DNA of 22,965 nucleotides from Solimicrobium sp040544425 (GCA_040544425.1 JBEONO010000030.1:1-22965); one strand, 5' to 3'. Shown: positions 7,284 to 16,455, counted from the stretch's first letter. Numbers and translations are program-made. Notes: a model not told the origin generated them from the sequence alone.

Positions 7284-10200
7284 ATGATCTCTTCCGATTC
7301 GACGCAAAGTATGCAAAATAAATTTGATACAGGTCCATTGTCTTGGGTTATGGCCGAGACTCGAGAAGCATTGATGAGTGCCAAACGTGCATTGCATGAT
7401 GCTTTAGAACAAAGCGCAGAATCACAATCGACTTTATTGAAACATGCCAGAACTTATCTGCATCAGGCTCACGGCGCGCTGCAGATGGTTGACGTTGAGG
7501 GCGTTGCAAAGTTATCTGAAATCATCGAAGTTTTGTTGGACCGGATGACCGACGGTCAACTTGCGATTGAATTGAAAAATGTAAATCCGATCGAGCAGGC
7601 TTTGGACGCAATACAGGAATACCTGGACGAGTTGTTGGTGAGCGGACTTCAACAACCAGTCCGGCTTTTCCCGTACTATCGAAATTTGTTATTGATAAAG
7701 GGAACCGAAAGAATTAATCCCGTTGACTTGTTTTCCCCGAATTTAATTGCGGCTTCTGCAATCACTTTGGTCGATGACGCGGCCAACACAATTCAACCTA
7801 GGACCCAAAAAATCAGCTATGCAAACATTCGTAAGCGTTTTGAATTGGCGCTATTACCCTTTTTGAAGCAAAGCGACGAACAGTTATTGCATGCCAGCGT
7901 GAAGCAAATGCAAAACTTGCTCGCGGAAATCTGGGCTGCGCAGACAAACTCCCAATCTCGATCGTTCTGGGCTGTCATGCACGGGTTCGCCGAGCTCACT
8001 GCCGATCAACAACTGTTCAAAGAGCAGCATGTCAAGCAATTATTCGGACGTATAAACCTGCAGATTAGACGATTGGTTGAGGGTGCATTAAGCATTCCCG
8101 AAAGTTTGATGCGCGATGCATTATTTTTTATTGCGCGGACTGAAAACTTGTCGCCCAATGCGGCAATAGTTCATCAGGCATATCAATTGGAAGGTCAGGT
8201 TCCTGCCAGTTTTGAAGTTCAGCAGTATGGCGGAATTGAGTCCGGCGCTCTGGCTATTTGCAAGGAGCGACTGGGGCAAATTAAATCACTGTGGGGGAAA
8301 ATTGCGAATGGTGACTCAGCTTCTTTTGAAAAATTTGAATTGAAGATGAAAGAGCTTGCTGATCTCGCTGTAAAGCTAAAATCAGCACCGCTCACCAAGT
8401 TGATGCGCGAGATGACAGGATTGTCGCGCCATGTCATGCAGAAAAAACCAGGCGAGGTATTTGCGTTGGAAATGGCGACCAGCCTGCTTTTCATCGAGAG
8501 TGCCCTAGATCAAATTGCTCATTTGCCTGCAGACTTTGCAGAGCGCGCAGAAATTGTGGCAGCTCGCTTGCTTGCGCTGATAAGTGGTGAGTCGTTGAAT
8601 AAGAGTGCTCCATGGCTCGACGAGATGTCGCAAAAGGTGCAGCAACGTCAAACGATGGAGGCATTAGTCGGTGAAATGCAATCCAGTTTGCGCATCGTTG
8701 AAAAAACGTTGGATGAGTATTTCAGAGACCCTGCAGATAATAGCAATCTGGTCCAGATTGATCCGATTATGCATCAGATTGCCGGCGCATTAGCGATTCT
8801 CGATCAGGAAGAGGCGAACCTGGCGCTGACGCATACCCAAGAATTGATTCGTGAAATGGCACAATCGACCGAGCCAGTTGATCCGTCTGTTCACACAAAA
8901 ATCGCGCAGAATATTGGCGCCATGAGTTTCTTGATTGAAGCATTGCAGACCCAGCCAGAAACAGCGAAAAACAAGTTTAGTTTTGATCGTCAAACCGGAT
9001 ATTTCAAATCTCACTTCCTGGATGTATCGGCGCCTGCACAGCATCCTGAATTGGAGATCGAATCTGTTCAGGCGACCGAAGAACCTGCCTTGGTGCATGT
9101 CTCAACCGAACAGGAACTTGCCGAGCAACATAAGCAATCTGCAAATTTAGCATCGTCTCTGCTTGTCGAACCTCACAATACGCAGATTCAGGCACAACTC
9201 ATTGCCAGTCTGGAGCATGAGCGCTCAGTTGCGCGCTTGCTGGACGATCCCAATGCAAGTGAGAGGGCTTCACAGGCAATCGACATATTAGCTCAGTCTG
9301 ACTTTGATATTTCCGACCCGCAGATGAATAAAATCATCAGCGCTGTTGGTGCGGAACCAGAAGTTTTGACAGTCCCGTCTTTACCTTCGCATCCTCCAAT
9401 GCCGGTTGGTGATGATGCGGTGGATGCGGAGTTGCTTGAAGTATTTTTAATGGAAGCTGAAGAGGTTTTGGACAGTGTCAAGGAAACGCTGCCGATTTCC
9501 AGAAACGATCCAGGCAATCCGGATAATTTGATTACCTTGCGCCGCTCGTTCCACACCCTAAAAGGTAGTGGACGGATGGTCGGGTTGGGTTTGTTTGGAA
9601 ATGCAGCATGGTCAATCGAACAGGTCATGAATGGTTGGTTGGCTGACGCCAGACCAGGTACAGAAGATCTATATGCCCTACTTGAAAAGTCTTCAGAAGT
9701 ACTGGGTGCCTGGGTTAATGATTTGAATTCCACGGGTACCTCCGAGTCGAATGGCTTGGCATTAATCTCGGCTGCCGAACATTTCAAAAATTATGGAACT
9801 TTTAGTTATCAAGAAATCGACCAAGAAGCCGGAGAGCTGAATGCGCCAATGCATGTGGCGCGTCAAGCGGTAGCTACTGAATTAAATGATAGCCAACTGC
9901 CTGCAGTGACTGATGAGAAACTTTCTTCTCCTATTTCCCAGGCGAATCCAAAACACGAACGGGTGGAAACTTTAACCGTTCCTGAGATAAGTTTTGATTT
10001 CAGACCATTGGATCGGTCCGCGCCGACAGACTTGTCTTCGCCAGGGTCAACAGCATTTGGAAATGAAACCAAAGAGATCGACCATAGCAGACTTGGTGAA
10101 CAGGTTGATGCTGATGACATGGCCGATTTGGGCGTCCCTGAACAGGGCTATTTATTGTCTGAAATTAACTTTGGCGCAGAATCAAGTGATTCTGCCCCGT

Positions 10201-13200
10201 CGGACGGTAACCCGCATAACAATGAGATTGAGCGCCCAGAACAATCATTGGTCGACCCTGTCACCGCTTCAGACGGCGACGCTTCCGATGAGATAAATGA
10301 AGAAAGCAGTGACGATAAGCTGAACCCGGTTCAGGAAGCCAAAATAATTGAATTTCCGACCAACCCAAGCTTCTATCCTGAATTCGAAGACAACGTTAAG
10401 AAGATCGGCAATATTGAAATTGGTGTGCCGCTGTACAACATTTATTTAGCCGAAACCGATGAAATTGTTCGGTTTTTGACGCAAGATTTTTCTGAGTGGC
10501 GTCACGAGCCGCATCGCCTGGTGACAAGACATGCAGTCCATGCTGCTCACTCCCTGGCCGGAAGCTCTGCCACAGTCGGTTTCGCGGCGTTGCAAGAAGT
10601 TGCGCATGCGCTGGAAATGGTTTTGCAGCGATTAGAACGTCATCCGGTAACTCTGCTGCCCGGAGAATTTGATACGCTCGATCGTTGCATGGCTTGTGTT
10701 AAAGAGATGCTGCATCAATTTGCCCTGACGGAAATGCCATCAAATAAACCGGAACAAATACTGGTGCTGGAACAGTTATTGGCGATCCTGACTGATCGGG
10801 CACAACCACCGGAATTTGATTTGCCTGCAGATCTCAGCCATCAATCAGACGGAGTGGAGTCGAATCGGGATTTGACAAATACTCATGGGTACGGAGAGTC
10901 TGCATTTGCCGAGTCGTTGGATGGCGAGGAAATTGAACATGAAGCTGTTGACGTTTCTTTGGTTGGCTCCCCGCTCAATTACGATGTTGAACCAACAGTC
11001 ATTCCGATTGCTCAGGAAAAGATCGAAGATGCCAAGTTATTCGATGCCTCGGCCTTGCCAAAGGACGATCTTGATGCGGACCTTTTGCCGATATTCCTCG
11101 AAGAGGGCAGTGATTTATTTCCATTGATTGGACAAACTTTGCGTGCGTGGCAAAGCGCGCCGCAAGACACAGAAATTTCACAGTCTTTGTTGCGCTTGCT
11201 GCATACGGTAAAAGGAAGTGCTCGCATGGCCGGCGCCATGGCCTTAGGTCAGCACACGCATGACATGGAAAGCCAGATTGAAAATTTCATGCAGGCCGGT
11301 GCCATACCATCGATTGCAATCGAGAGTTTATTGACTCGACACGATGCCGCAATGCTGATGTTTGATCAATTGAGAAATCCAAGTTCAGCGGCAGTCATGC
11401 CGATCAGTCAAGATAATTCAGAGCCAGCCAGATCGCCAGAAAATGAACTGACTGGAACAAAACACGGTCACCTGGTGGAAGTGCCGAAATTTGTTAATCT
11501 TGGCTTGATCAAAACCACCCCGCCAACTGCAGCCCCAGTGCTGAATGCTGGCGCAGCGGCTAATACACCATTGGTTCGGGTGCGCGCTGATATTTTAGAT
11601 CGCCTCGTTAACCAGGCCGGTGAAGTTTCTATCTCGCGGTCAAGACTTGAAAACGAAGTATCGACGCTGCGATCCTCACTGTCTGAATTAAATGAAAACG
11701 TTGGTCGTTTGCGCGATCAATTACGTGAAGTCGAAATTCAGGCGGAGACACAAATATCCTCACGCATGGCGATGTCTGGCGAACGGGAATTCGATCCACT
11801 CGAGTTTGACCGCTTTACCCGACTCCAGGAACTGACCCGAATGATGGCCGAGAGCGTTAGCGACGTTTCGACCCTGCAGGTCAATATCAGCAAAACTGTG
11901 GAGGGTGCCACGGATGACTTGCGATCTCAGGCAAGGTTGACTCGTGAACTGCAACAGGACTTAATGCGCGTTCGGATGGTGCCGTTCGCCAGTATTTCTG
12001 AGCGCCTTTACCGAATTACACGGCAAGCTTCGAAAGAACTGGATAAGCGCGTCAATCTGGATATACGCGGTACGTCAGTAGAAATTGATCGAAGTGTTTT
12101 GGAGAAGATGGCGGGTCCATTTGAGCATCTATTAAGAAATGCGATCGTTCATGGTATTGAGACACGCGAAAAACGCCTTGCCTTGGGTAAAAGCGAAATA
12201 GGTGAAATTCAGGTTCAAATTCGCCAGGAAGGAAATGAAGTCGTTATCAATTTCAATGACGATGGTCAGGGTTTGGATTTACAGCGGATTCGGGAAAAGG
12301 CTCAGCAAACTGGTTTGCTGGCAGTTGATGAAGAAGTGACGGACACGGAAGCCTCAAATTTGATTTTCGAATCCGGATTTTCTACTGCTCATGAAATTAC
12401 TGAATTGGCTGGCCGCGGCGTGGGCATGGACGTGGTACGTTCGGAAGCCTCCTCGTTGGGTGGGCGTGTCTCAGTCAGTTCGATACCAAACGTCGGTTCA
12501 AATTTCACAATTAACCTGCCGCTGACCTTGGCTGTTACCCAGGTTGTTCTGTTGAGTTGTGGCGCCAAAACTTACGCAGTGCCTTCGGTTTTGGTTGAAC
12601 AGGTTCAACAGCTTAAAGCGCAGGCTTTGGCCGCTGCCTATAATGAAGGCGCGATCATGTGGCAGGGGCAACGGGTGCCGATGCATTATTTGTCAACAGT
12701 GCTTGCCGACTATGATGCTTTACCGGTATCACAGCAATACACACCAATTATCATCATGCGCAGTGGTAACGATCGGGTTGCCTTGCATGTCGATCAGGTT
12801 GTTGGTAACCGAGAGGTGGTGGTCAAGAATATCGGGCAACAATTGTCACGCATGGCAGGAATTTCAGGCGCTACAGTGCTTGGCTCTGGAGATATCGTGT
12901 TGATTCTCAATCCACTGCCTTTAGCGCAAAAAATGGAACATGAAATGTTGCGCGCGCCGCGCATCCTGCAACAGAATAGCGAACATCCGGAAGTTTCAGG
13001 GGCTGATGATCAGCTTGGTGCAGTACTGGAAACGCGACGGGCGTCGTCGCAACCGGTTCAGGGGCTGCGTCGACATAATATCGTGATGGTTGTTGATGAC
13101 TCCTTGACTGTGCGTAAGGTGACCCAACGTTTGCTGCTACGTGAAGGTTATCAGGTAGTATTGGCCAAAGACGGTGTAGACGCTTTGCAGCAATTGCAGG

Positions 13201-13454
13201 CAATTACCCCAGACGTCATGTTGGTGGATATTGAAATGCCGCGTATGGATGGTTTTGACTTGACACGGAATATCCGAAACGACGAGCGCCTCTGCCACAT
13301 CCCGATTATCATGATAACCTCGCGTACGGCGGACAAGCATCGTAACTATGCTCAGGAATTAGGCGTCAACGCATATTTTGGTAAGCCGTATCAGGAAGAC
13401 GTTCTATTGAACGCGATCCTGGGATTTTTACCCAATATCAGCACTGTTCAATAA
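7284..13454 (+). CDS. chpA: Hybrid chemosensory histidine kinase/response regulator ChpA
   Basis: This very large CheA-type kinase should phosphorylate PilG and PilH in response to PilJ. It has 2056 residues; Pseudomonas ChpA is about 2470. The N-terminal 550 residues are FimL-like helical repeats with degenerate Hpt-like modules (YLHQAHGAL, H60/H63; MHQIAGAL, H497). Three clear Hpt modules follow: HTLKGSGRM (H757), HSLAGSS (H1089) and HTVKGSARM (H1307). They are separated by acidic, probably disordered linkers (about 600-720 and 860-1040). The CheA core starts near 1430: dimerisation helices, then an ATPase with N box HLLRNAIVHG (N1619), G1 DDGQG (1659-1663) and G2 GRGVGMD (1710-1716). A CheW domain spans about 1743-1890, and a C-terminal receiver 1932-2053 has D1938/D1939, D1982 and K2034. 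The start is an ATG preceded by GAGG. It is the last gene of the cluster. Confidence 0.95.
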   Translation: MISSDSTQSMQNKFDTGPLSWVMAETREALMSAKRALHDALEQSAESQSTLLKHARTYLHQAHGALQMVDVEGVAKLSEIIEVLLDRMTDGQLAIELKNVNPIEQALDAIQEYLDELLVSGLQQPVRLFPYYRNLLLIKGTERINPVDLFSPNLIAASAITLVDDAANTIQPRTQKISYANIRKRFELALLPFLKQSDEQLLHASVKQMQNLLAEIWAAQTNSQSRSFWAVMHGFAELTADQQLFKEQHVKQLFGRINLQIRRLVEGALSIPESLMRDALFFIARTENLSPNAAIVHQAYQLEGQVPASFEVQQYGGIESGALAICKERLGQIKSLWGKIANGDSASFEKFELKMKELADLAVKLKSAPLTKLMREMTGLSRHVMQKKPGEVFALEMATSLLFIESALDQIAHLPADFAERAEIVAARLLALISGESLNKSAPWLDEMSQKVQQRQTMEALVGEMQSSLRIVEKTLDEYFRDPADNSNLVQIDPIMHQIAGALAILDQEEANLALTHTQELIREMAQSTEPVDPSVHTKIAQNIGAMSFLIEALQTQPETAKNKFSFDRQTGYFKSHFLDVSAPAQHPELEIESVQATEEPALVHVSTEQELAEQHKQSANLASSLLVEPHNTQIQAQLIASLEHERSVARLLDDPNASERASQAIDILAQSDFDISDPQMNKIISAVGAEPEVLTVPSLPSHPPMPVGDDAVDAELLEVFLMEAEEVLDSVKETLPISRNDPGNPDNLITLRRSFHTLKGSGRMVGLGLFGNAAWSIEQVMNGWLADARPGTEDLYALLEKSSEVLGAWVNDLNSTGTSESNGLALISAAEHFKNYGTFSYQEIDQEAGELNAPMHVARQAVATELNDSQLPAVTDEKLSSPISQANPKHERVETLTVPEISFDFRPLDRSAPTDLSSPGSTAFGNETKEIDHSRLGEQVDADDMADLGVPEQGYLLSEINFGAESSDSAPSDGNPHNNEIERPEQSLVDPVTASDGDASDEINEESSDDKLNPVQEAKIIEFPTNPSFYPEFEDNVKKIGNIEIGVPLYNIYLAETDEIVRFLTQDFSEWRHEPHRLVTRHAVHAAHSLAGSSATVGFAALQEVAHALEMVLQRLERHPVTLLPGEFDTLDRCMACVKEMLHQFALTEMPSNKPEQILVLEQLLAILTDRAQPPEFDLPADLSHQSDGVESNRDLTNTHGYGESAFAESLDGEEIEHEAVDVSLVGSPLNYDVEPTVIPIAQEKIEDAKLFDASALPKDDLDADLLPIFLEEGSDLFPLIGQTLRAWQSAPQDTEISQSLLRLLHTVKGSARMAGAMALGQHTHDMESQIENFMQAGAIPSIAIESLLTRHDAAMLMFDQLRNPSSAAVMPISQDNSEPARSPENELTGTKHGHLVEVPKFVNLGLIKTTPPTAAPVLNAGAAANTPLVRVRADILDRLVNQAGEVSISRSRLENEVSTLRSSLSELNENVGRLRDQLREVEIQAETQISSRMAMSGEREFDPLEFDRFTRLQELTRMMAESVSDVSTLQVNISKTVEGATDDLRSQARLTRELQQDLMRVRMVPFASISERLYRITRQASKELDKRVNLDIRGTSVEIDRSVLEKMAGPFEHLLRNAIVHGIETREKRLALGKSEIGEIQVQIRQEGNEVVINFNDDGQGLDLQRIREKAQQTGLLAVDEEVTDTEASNLIFESGFSTAHEITELAGRGVGMDVVRSEASSLGGRVSVSSIPNVGSNFTINLPLTLAVTQVVLLSCGAKTYAVPSVLVEQVQQLKAQALAAAYNEGAIMWQGQRVPMHYLSTVLADYDALPVSQQYTPIIIMRSGNDRVALHVDQVVGNREVVVKNIGQQLSRMAGISGATVLGSGDIVLILNPLPLAQKMEHEMLRAPRILQQNSEHPEVSGADDQLGAVLETRRASSQPVQGLRRHNIVMVVDDSLTVRKVTQRLLLREGYQVVLAKDGVDALQQLQAITPDVMLVDIEMPRMDGFDLTRNIRNDERLCHIPIIMITSRTADKHRNYAQELGVNAYFGKPYQEDVLLNAILGFLPNISTVQ

Positions 13455-13510
13455 AAAATCCGATGGCGTCTGCCATCTGATCTGATCAAGTTTTAACTTC
13501 TGCTTGAACC

Positions 13511-13539
13511 AAAAAAATACCCCGTAAAATCCGGGGTAT
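13511..13539 (-). terminator. Intrinsic terminator of the phasin gene
   Basis: ATACCCCG (13517-13524) pairs with CGGGGTAT (13532-13539): an 8-bp GC-rich stem with a 7-nt loop. Read on the minus strand it is followed by a run of seven T (complement of 13511-13517). It lies about 100 bp past the phasin stop codon. A weaker 6-bp hairpin, GATGGC/GCCATC at 13462-13477, follows chpA on the plus strand but has no T-run. Confidence 0.8.
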
Positions 13540-13641
13540 AAGTTGGAGCTTATCTTTAGGAGGGTAAGCACCAAGGAGACAACTGGTTCAATCTAACCTC
13601 GCTAGATAATGCGCAAGATAAACGTTACTGACGGCTACCGA

Positions 13642-14211
13642 TTACGCTTTTTTACTGGCGCGCGGAGTAGCTTTAACTGCTGCTTGAGAAATCTGATTAA
13701 CTGCTGTGTTCAGATTTGCTTCTAAAGTTTCAACGGCTTGTTTGGTCGACTTGTTGATTTGGTCGTAGCTTGCGTTGGCATTGCCAATTGCTGACTTCAA
13801 CAATGCAATCGCGTTCTCTGATCCAGCCGGAGCATTTTTCGAAATTTCATCAACGAATGCAACAACTTTACGGTTTGTATCGGCAACATGCGCTTCAGCT
13901 GCTTTAGTAAATTCAGCCTGTGCGCCGCTAGTGATCGATGCCAGGTGGCGAGCATAGGCCAACGCTTTGTCAGCTGATGGCTGAGCATGTGCAGCGGTTA
14001 AGTTAAAAAATTCCTGCGCGTCTTTTGCTGCAATCAATTGTTTCGCGGCTAAGTTGGATTCTTCGAATGTTGTTTTAGCTACGGTTAAATTCAATTCAAC
14101 CATTTTTTCAACGCTTTCAATTGCTTTACTTGTGAAAGCGGACATCATGGCGAGTTGTGCATCAAAATTTGCTTTAGTTGCTGCAGAAAACTGTTCTGGT
14201 AATGTAAACAT
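13642..14211 (-). CDS. phaP: Phasin family protein
   Basis: Phasins coat polyhydroxyalkanoate granules and control their number and size. The 189-residue product is almost wholly helical and Ala- and Lys-rich, has no signal peptide, and shows the phasin-domain (Phasin_2/TIGR01841) pattern. It opens MFTLPEQFSAATKANFDAQL, continues with the EKMVELNLTVAKTTFEES helix and AAKDAQEFFNLTAAHAQPS, and ends in a basic tail (KATPRASKKA). This length and order match Burkholderiales PhaP proteins. The ATG is preceded by GAGGAA at good spacing. It has its own terminator and is transcribed away from the nitroreductase gene. The gap contains three similar dyads that could bind PhaR. No PHA synthase gene is in the window. 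Confidence 0.92.
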   Translation of the reverse strand: MFTLPEQFSAATKANFDAQLAMMSAFTSKAIESVEKMVELNLTVAKTTFEESNLAAKQLIAAKDAQEFFNLTAAHAQPSADKALAYARHLASITSGAQAEFTKAAEAHVADTNRKVVAFVDEISKNAPAGSENAIALLKSAIGNANASYDQINKSTKQAVETLEANLNTAVNQISQAAVKATPRASKKA

Positions 14212-14294
14212 AATTTCCTCTTCAGAGTAATGTGTTAGATTTGGTCGGTAAATGGCGCGTCACGTTTTCTGTTTCAATTTCAGTATTTCAAATA

Positions 14295-14310
14295 TTGTGC
14301 AGCGCAACAA
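14295..14310. promoter_or_regulatory. Dyad 1, TTGTGC-AGC-GCAACAA (PhaR-like site)
   Basis: TTGTGCAGCGCAACAA has the core TGC-N3-GCA flanked by TTG and CAA. It lies 84 bases upstream of the phasin ATG. PhaR repressors of other PHA-forming bacteria bind TGC-rich dyads such as CTGC-N3-GCAG, and phasin genes are their classic targets. Assignment to PhaR is inferred. Confidence 0.45.
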
Positions 14311-14350
14311 ATCGTATTTTAAAGATTTTTAAGAACGTGTCAAGTAGAAT

Positions 14351-14366
14351 TTGTGCATCGCACCAA
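14351..14366. promoter_or_regulatory. Dyad 2, TTGTGC-ATC-GCACCAA (PhaR-like site)
   Basis: TTGTGCATCGCACCAA matches dyad 1 at 14 of 16 positions and has perfect 4-base arms GTGC/GCAC around ATC. It begins 56 bases from the start of dyad 1. The repetition argues against chance. Confidence 0.45.
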
Positions 14367-14490
14367 ATAAATTTAAGCAATCTCCAAAAACAGCTTCAAT
14401 GGCTATAAGGAACATATTGGTATCGGTAGGGTGAAGCAATGGGTTAATCTTCGCCTATCTGTGTGACAATATGATGAACGAAAGGCGTTT

Positions 14491-14505
14491 GGTTGCATCG
14501 CAACA
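14491..14505. promoter_or_regulatory. Dyad 3, GTTGC-ATC-GCAAC, next to the nitroreductase start
   Basis: GTTGCATCGCAAC (14492-14504) is a perfect 5-base-arm dyad with the same ATC centre as dyad 2. It ends 30 bases before the nitroreductase ATG, where a bound protein could block transcription or elongation of that gene. Confidence 0.4.
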
Positions 14506-14534
14506 TTATTTCTTGCTTTAAGATAAGGACTGCT

Positions 14535-15215
14535 ATGATCGAAAATGTTGAACAAGCAATTGTTGATAAAATAATCAGTTCCAGAAAATCAATTCGGGCC
14601 TTTTTACCTACTCCGGTGGCTCGGGAAGACATTCAAAGAATATTAGAAGTTGCAGCGCGTGCACCTTCAGGCACGAACACGCAGCCATGGAAGGTCTATG
14701 TACTGATGGGCGAAATAAAGCAGCAGCTTAGTGAGGAAATCTTGCAGGCACACAATAATCCTCACAACAGTTACAAGGAGGAATATCACTACTATCCAAC
14801 AAATTGGTTAAGTCCCTACCTTGAACGTCGCCGCAAAGTTGGCTGGGATTTGTATTCCTTGTTGGGATTAGGGCGAGAAAATAAAGCGGGTATGCATGCC
14901 CAGCATGGTCGTAATTATTTATTCTTTGATGCTCCAGTTGGGCTGATATTCACTATTGATCGAATTATGCAGCAAGGCTCCTGGCTCGACTACGGGATGT
15001 TTCTGCAAAATATTATGTTGGCAGCAAAGGCACGTGGGCTGGATACCTGTCCGCAGGCGGCATTCACTCAATACCATAAAATTATTCACAAGACGTTGAG
15101 CCTGTCCGACCAGGAAATGGTGGTTTGCGGGATGTCGCTTGGTTATGCCGATCCAGGCAAGGTAGAAAATACTTTGATCACTGAACGCGACCTGACCATG
15201 TTTAAATTTTTGTAA
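14535..15215 (+). CDS. Nitroreductase family protein
   Basis: This is an FMN-dependent NAD(P)H oxidoreductase of the nitroreductase fold (PF00881); the physiological substrate is unknown. The 226-residue protein begins MIENVEQAIVDKIISSRKS. It has the FMN-phosphate-binding RKSIRAF and the conserved APSGTNTQPWKVYVL segment (about residues 40-54), the GMFLQNIMLAAKARGLDTCP helix, and the C-terminal MSLGYADPGKVENTLITERD block. All are typical of proteins annotated as nitroreductase in Burkholderiales. The frame is open back to a TTG at 14493, but the ATG at 14535 has AAGGA at proper spacing and fits the family start. It is divergent from the phasin gene and shares its control region. Confidence 0.9.
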   Translation: MIENVEQAIVDKIISSRKSIRAFLPTPVAREDIQRILEVAARAPSGTNTQPWKVYVLMGEIKQQLSEEILQAHNNPHNSYKEEYHYYPTNWLSPYLERRRKVGWDLYSLLGLGRENKAGMHAQHGRNYLFFDAPVGLIFTIDRIMQQGSWLDYGMFLQNIMLAAKARGLDTCPQAAFTQYHKIIHKTLSLSDQEMVVCGMSLGYADPGKVENTLITERDLTMFKFL

Positions 15216-15421
15216 CTCATCACGATATAAACGATTTAATACTTCTTAACTTAACTATCAATTTAATGTAAGCACTGACAGTCACTAAAATTCATGAGCG
15301 AAATTGTAAGAATTAATGTCGAAGTCCTTTAATTAAATTTCCTAACTGTTTAATTTACTTGTAAATTACCGGCATTTTGTTAAACTTACCCCGTTGCAAT
15401 TAAATAGTTCAGAGAAACAAA

Positions 15422-16435
15422 ATGATCAAATATTCAATCACATTTGCCATTGCTTTATTGTTTCTGAGCTCTTCTTTTGCTCAGTCCAAGTCATTCGATC
15501 AAGCAAATGACCAGGCTACCAGTTCATCGGGTGCGGCATCAGCTGCCGCAAAGAAAACTTCAAAAAAATCAACGAAAAAATTAAAGAGCAAGCCTAATAA
15601 AATCGATGCTCCGGATCGGCCAAGCTTTGGAGATTCACAAGGCCTGCAAAATACCCAAGATCCACTGGAACTGAAATCCAACGTTGCGTTGGTGATTGAT
15701 CAGGAAAATTCGCAGGTACTGTTTGAAAAGAATTCAAATGTATCGTTGCCGATCGCCTCAATTACAAAATTGATGACGAGTCTGGTCGTGCTCGAAGCAA
15801 ATCAAGATATGGACGAAGTGTTGGAAGTGACTACCCAGGATATTGATACGGAAAAGGGAACCGGATCTCGACTCAGGATAGGTGCGAAGTTGAAGCGCTC
15901 TGACATGTTGCACATTGCTTTAATGAGTTCGGAAAATCGTGCTGCGTCCAGCCTCGGGCGTAACTATCCAGGTGGACTGCAAGCCTGTGTTGCTGCAATG
16001 AATGCGAAAGCCATATCGCTAGGGATGTTAGATACCCATTATGTTGACTCAACTGGTCTTTCAAGTCGTAACGTGGCCAGCGCCCAAGATCTGGCCAGAC
16101 TAGTTACTGCCGCCTATTCTCAGCCCGTAATTCGCCAGTATTCCACGGATACCAGATATGCCGTTTACCCAGGCGGAAGATCATTGGAATATATCAGTTC
16201 AAATCGACTTACTTCAAGCGCTGACTGGGAAATTGGTCTACAAAAGACTGGCTATATTTCAGAGGCGGGACGCTGCCTGGTCATGCAGGCAATGATCGAA
16301 GGACGTGCAGTCGTAATGGTATTTTTGGATTCCAAGGGCAAGTACTCACGATTCGCGGACGCGGGGCGAATTCGAAAATGGTTGGGGTCATTGGAAACGT
16401 TTAAGCCACAACTTAATAAAATGGCTGTTCAATAG
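15422..16435 (+). CDS. pbpG: D-alanyl-D-alanine endopeptidase (PBP7-like)
   Basis: This periplasmic serine peptidase of the S11 family, a low-molecular-mass penicillin-binding protein, cleaves D-Ala-meso-DAP cross-links in peptidoglycan. The 337-residue precursor begins with a signal peptide (about 1-20, cleaved after SSFA). Next comes a low-complexity Ser/Ala/Lys linker with KKTSKKSTKKLKSKPNK (44-60), then the catalytic domain. The three penicillin-binding motifs are in order: SITK (S113-K116), SEN (170-172) and KTG (275-277). DSTGLSSRNVASAQDLARLV is also characteristic of PBP7. The Lys-rich linker is longer than in the E. coli protein (about 310 residues). The ribosome binding site is weak (AGAGAAA). 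It converges on the iclR-type gene with a 20-bp gap. Confidence 0.92.
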   Translation: MIKYSITFAIALLFLSSSFAQSKSFDQANDQATSSSGAASAAAKKTSKKSTKKLKSKPNKIDAPDRPSFGDSQGLQNTQDPLELKSNVALVIDQENSQVLFEKNSNVSLPIASITKLMTSLVVLEANQDMDEVLEVTTQDIDTEKGTGSRLRIGAKLKRSDMLHIALMSSENRAASSLGRNYPGGLQACVAAMNAKAISLGMLDTHYVDSTGLSSRNVASAQDLARLVTAAYSQPVIRQYSTDTRYAVYPGGRSLEYISSNRLTSSADWEIGLQKTGYISEAGRCLVMQAMIEGRAVVMVFLDSKGKYSRFADAGRIRKWLGSLETFKPQLNKMAVQ

Positions 16436-16455
16436 CAGATAAATCATCGACGGCG

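Larger units (their letters stand above)
14212..14534. other. Divergent control region of phasin and nitroreductase, with no gene
   Basis: These 323 bases contain no convincing coding frame; a TTG-initiated extension of the nitroreductase frame from 14493 is judged spurious. The stretch is AT-rich. It holds three related dyads at 14295-14310, 14351-14366 and 14491-14505, listed separately. I saw no confident -35/-10 pair for either direction. Confidence 0.6.

Noticed and set aside
9293..9787. 164-residue minus-strand frame inside chpA
   Set aside because: It lies opposite the well-supported Hpt region of chpA, has no recognisable domain and no ribosome binding site; it is a shadow of biased codon use.
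12559..12903. 114-residue plus-strand frame inside chpA
   Set aside because: It overlaps the conserved CheW-domain coding sequence in another frame and has an implausible Cys/Arg/Trp-rich composition.
13462..13477. GATGGC/GCCATC hairpin as the chpA terminator
   Set aside because: Only a 6-bp stem with no T-run following; it may be a weak 3' structure but cannot be called an intrinsic terminator.
14493..14534. TTG-initiated extension of the nitroreductase
   Set aside because: The ATG at 14535 has a good ribosome binding site and fits family starts; the extension runs through dyad 3.
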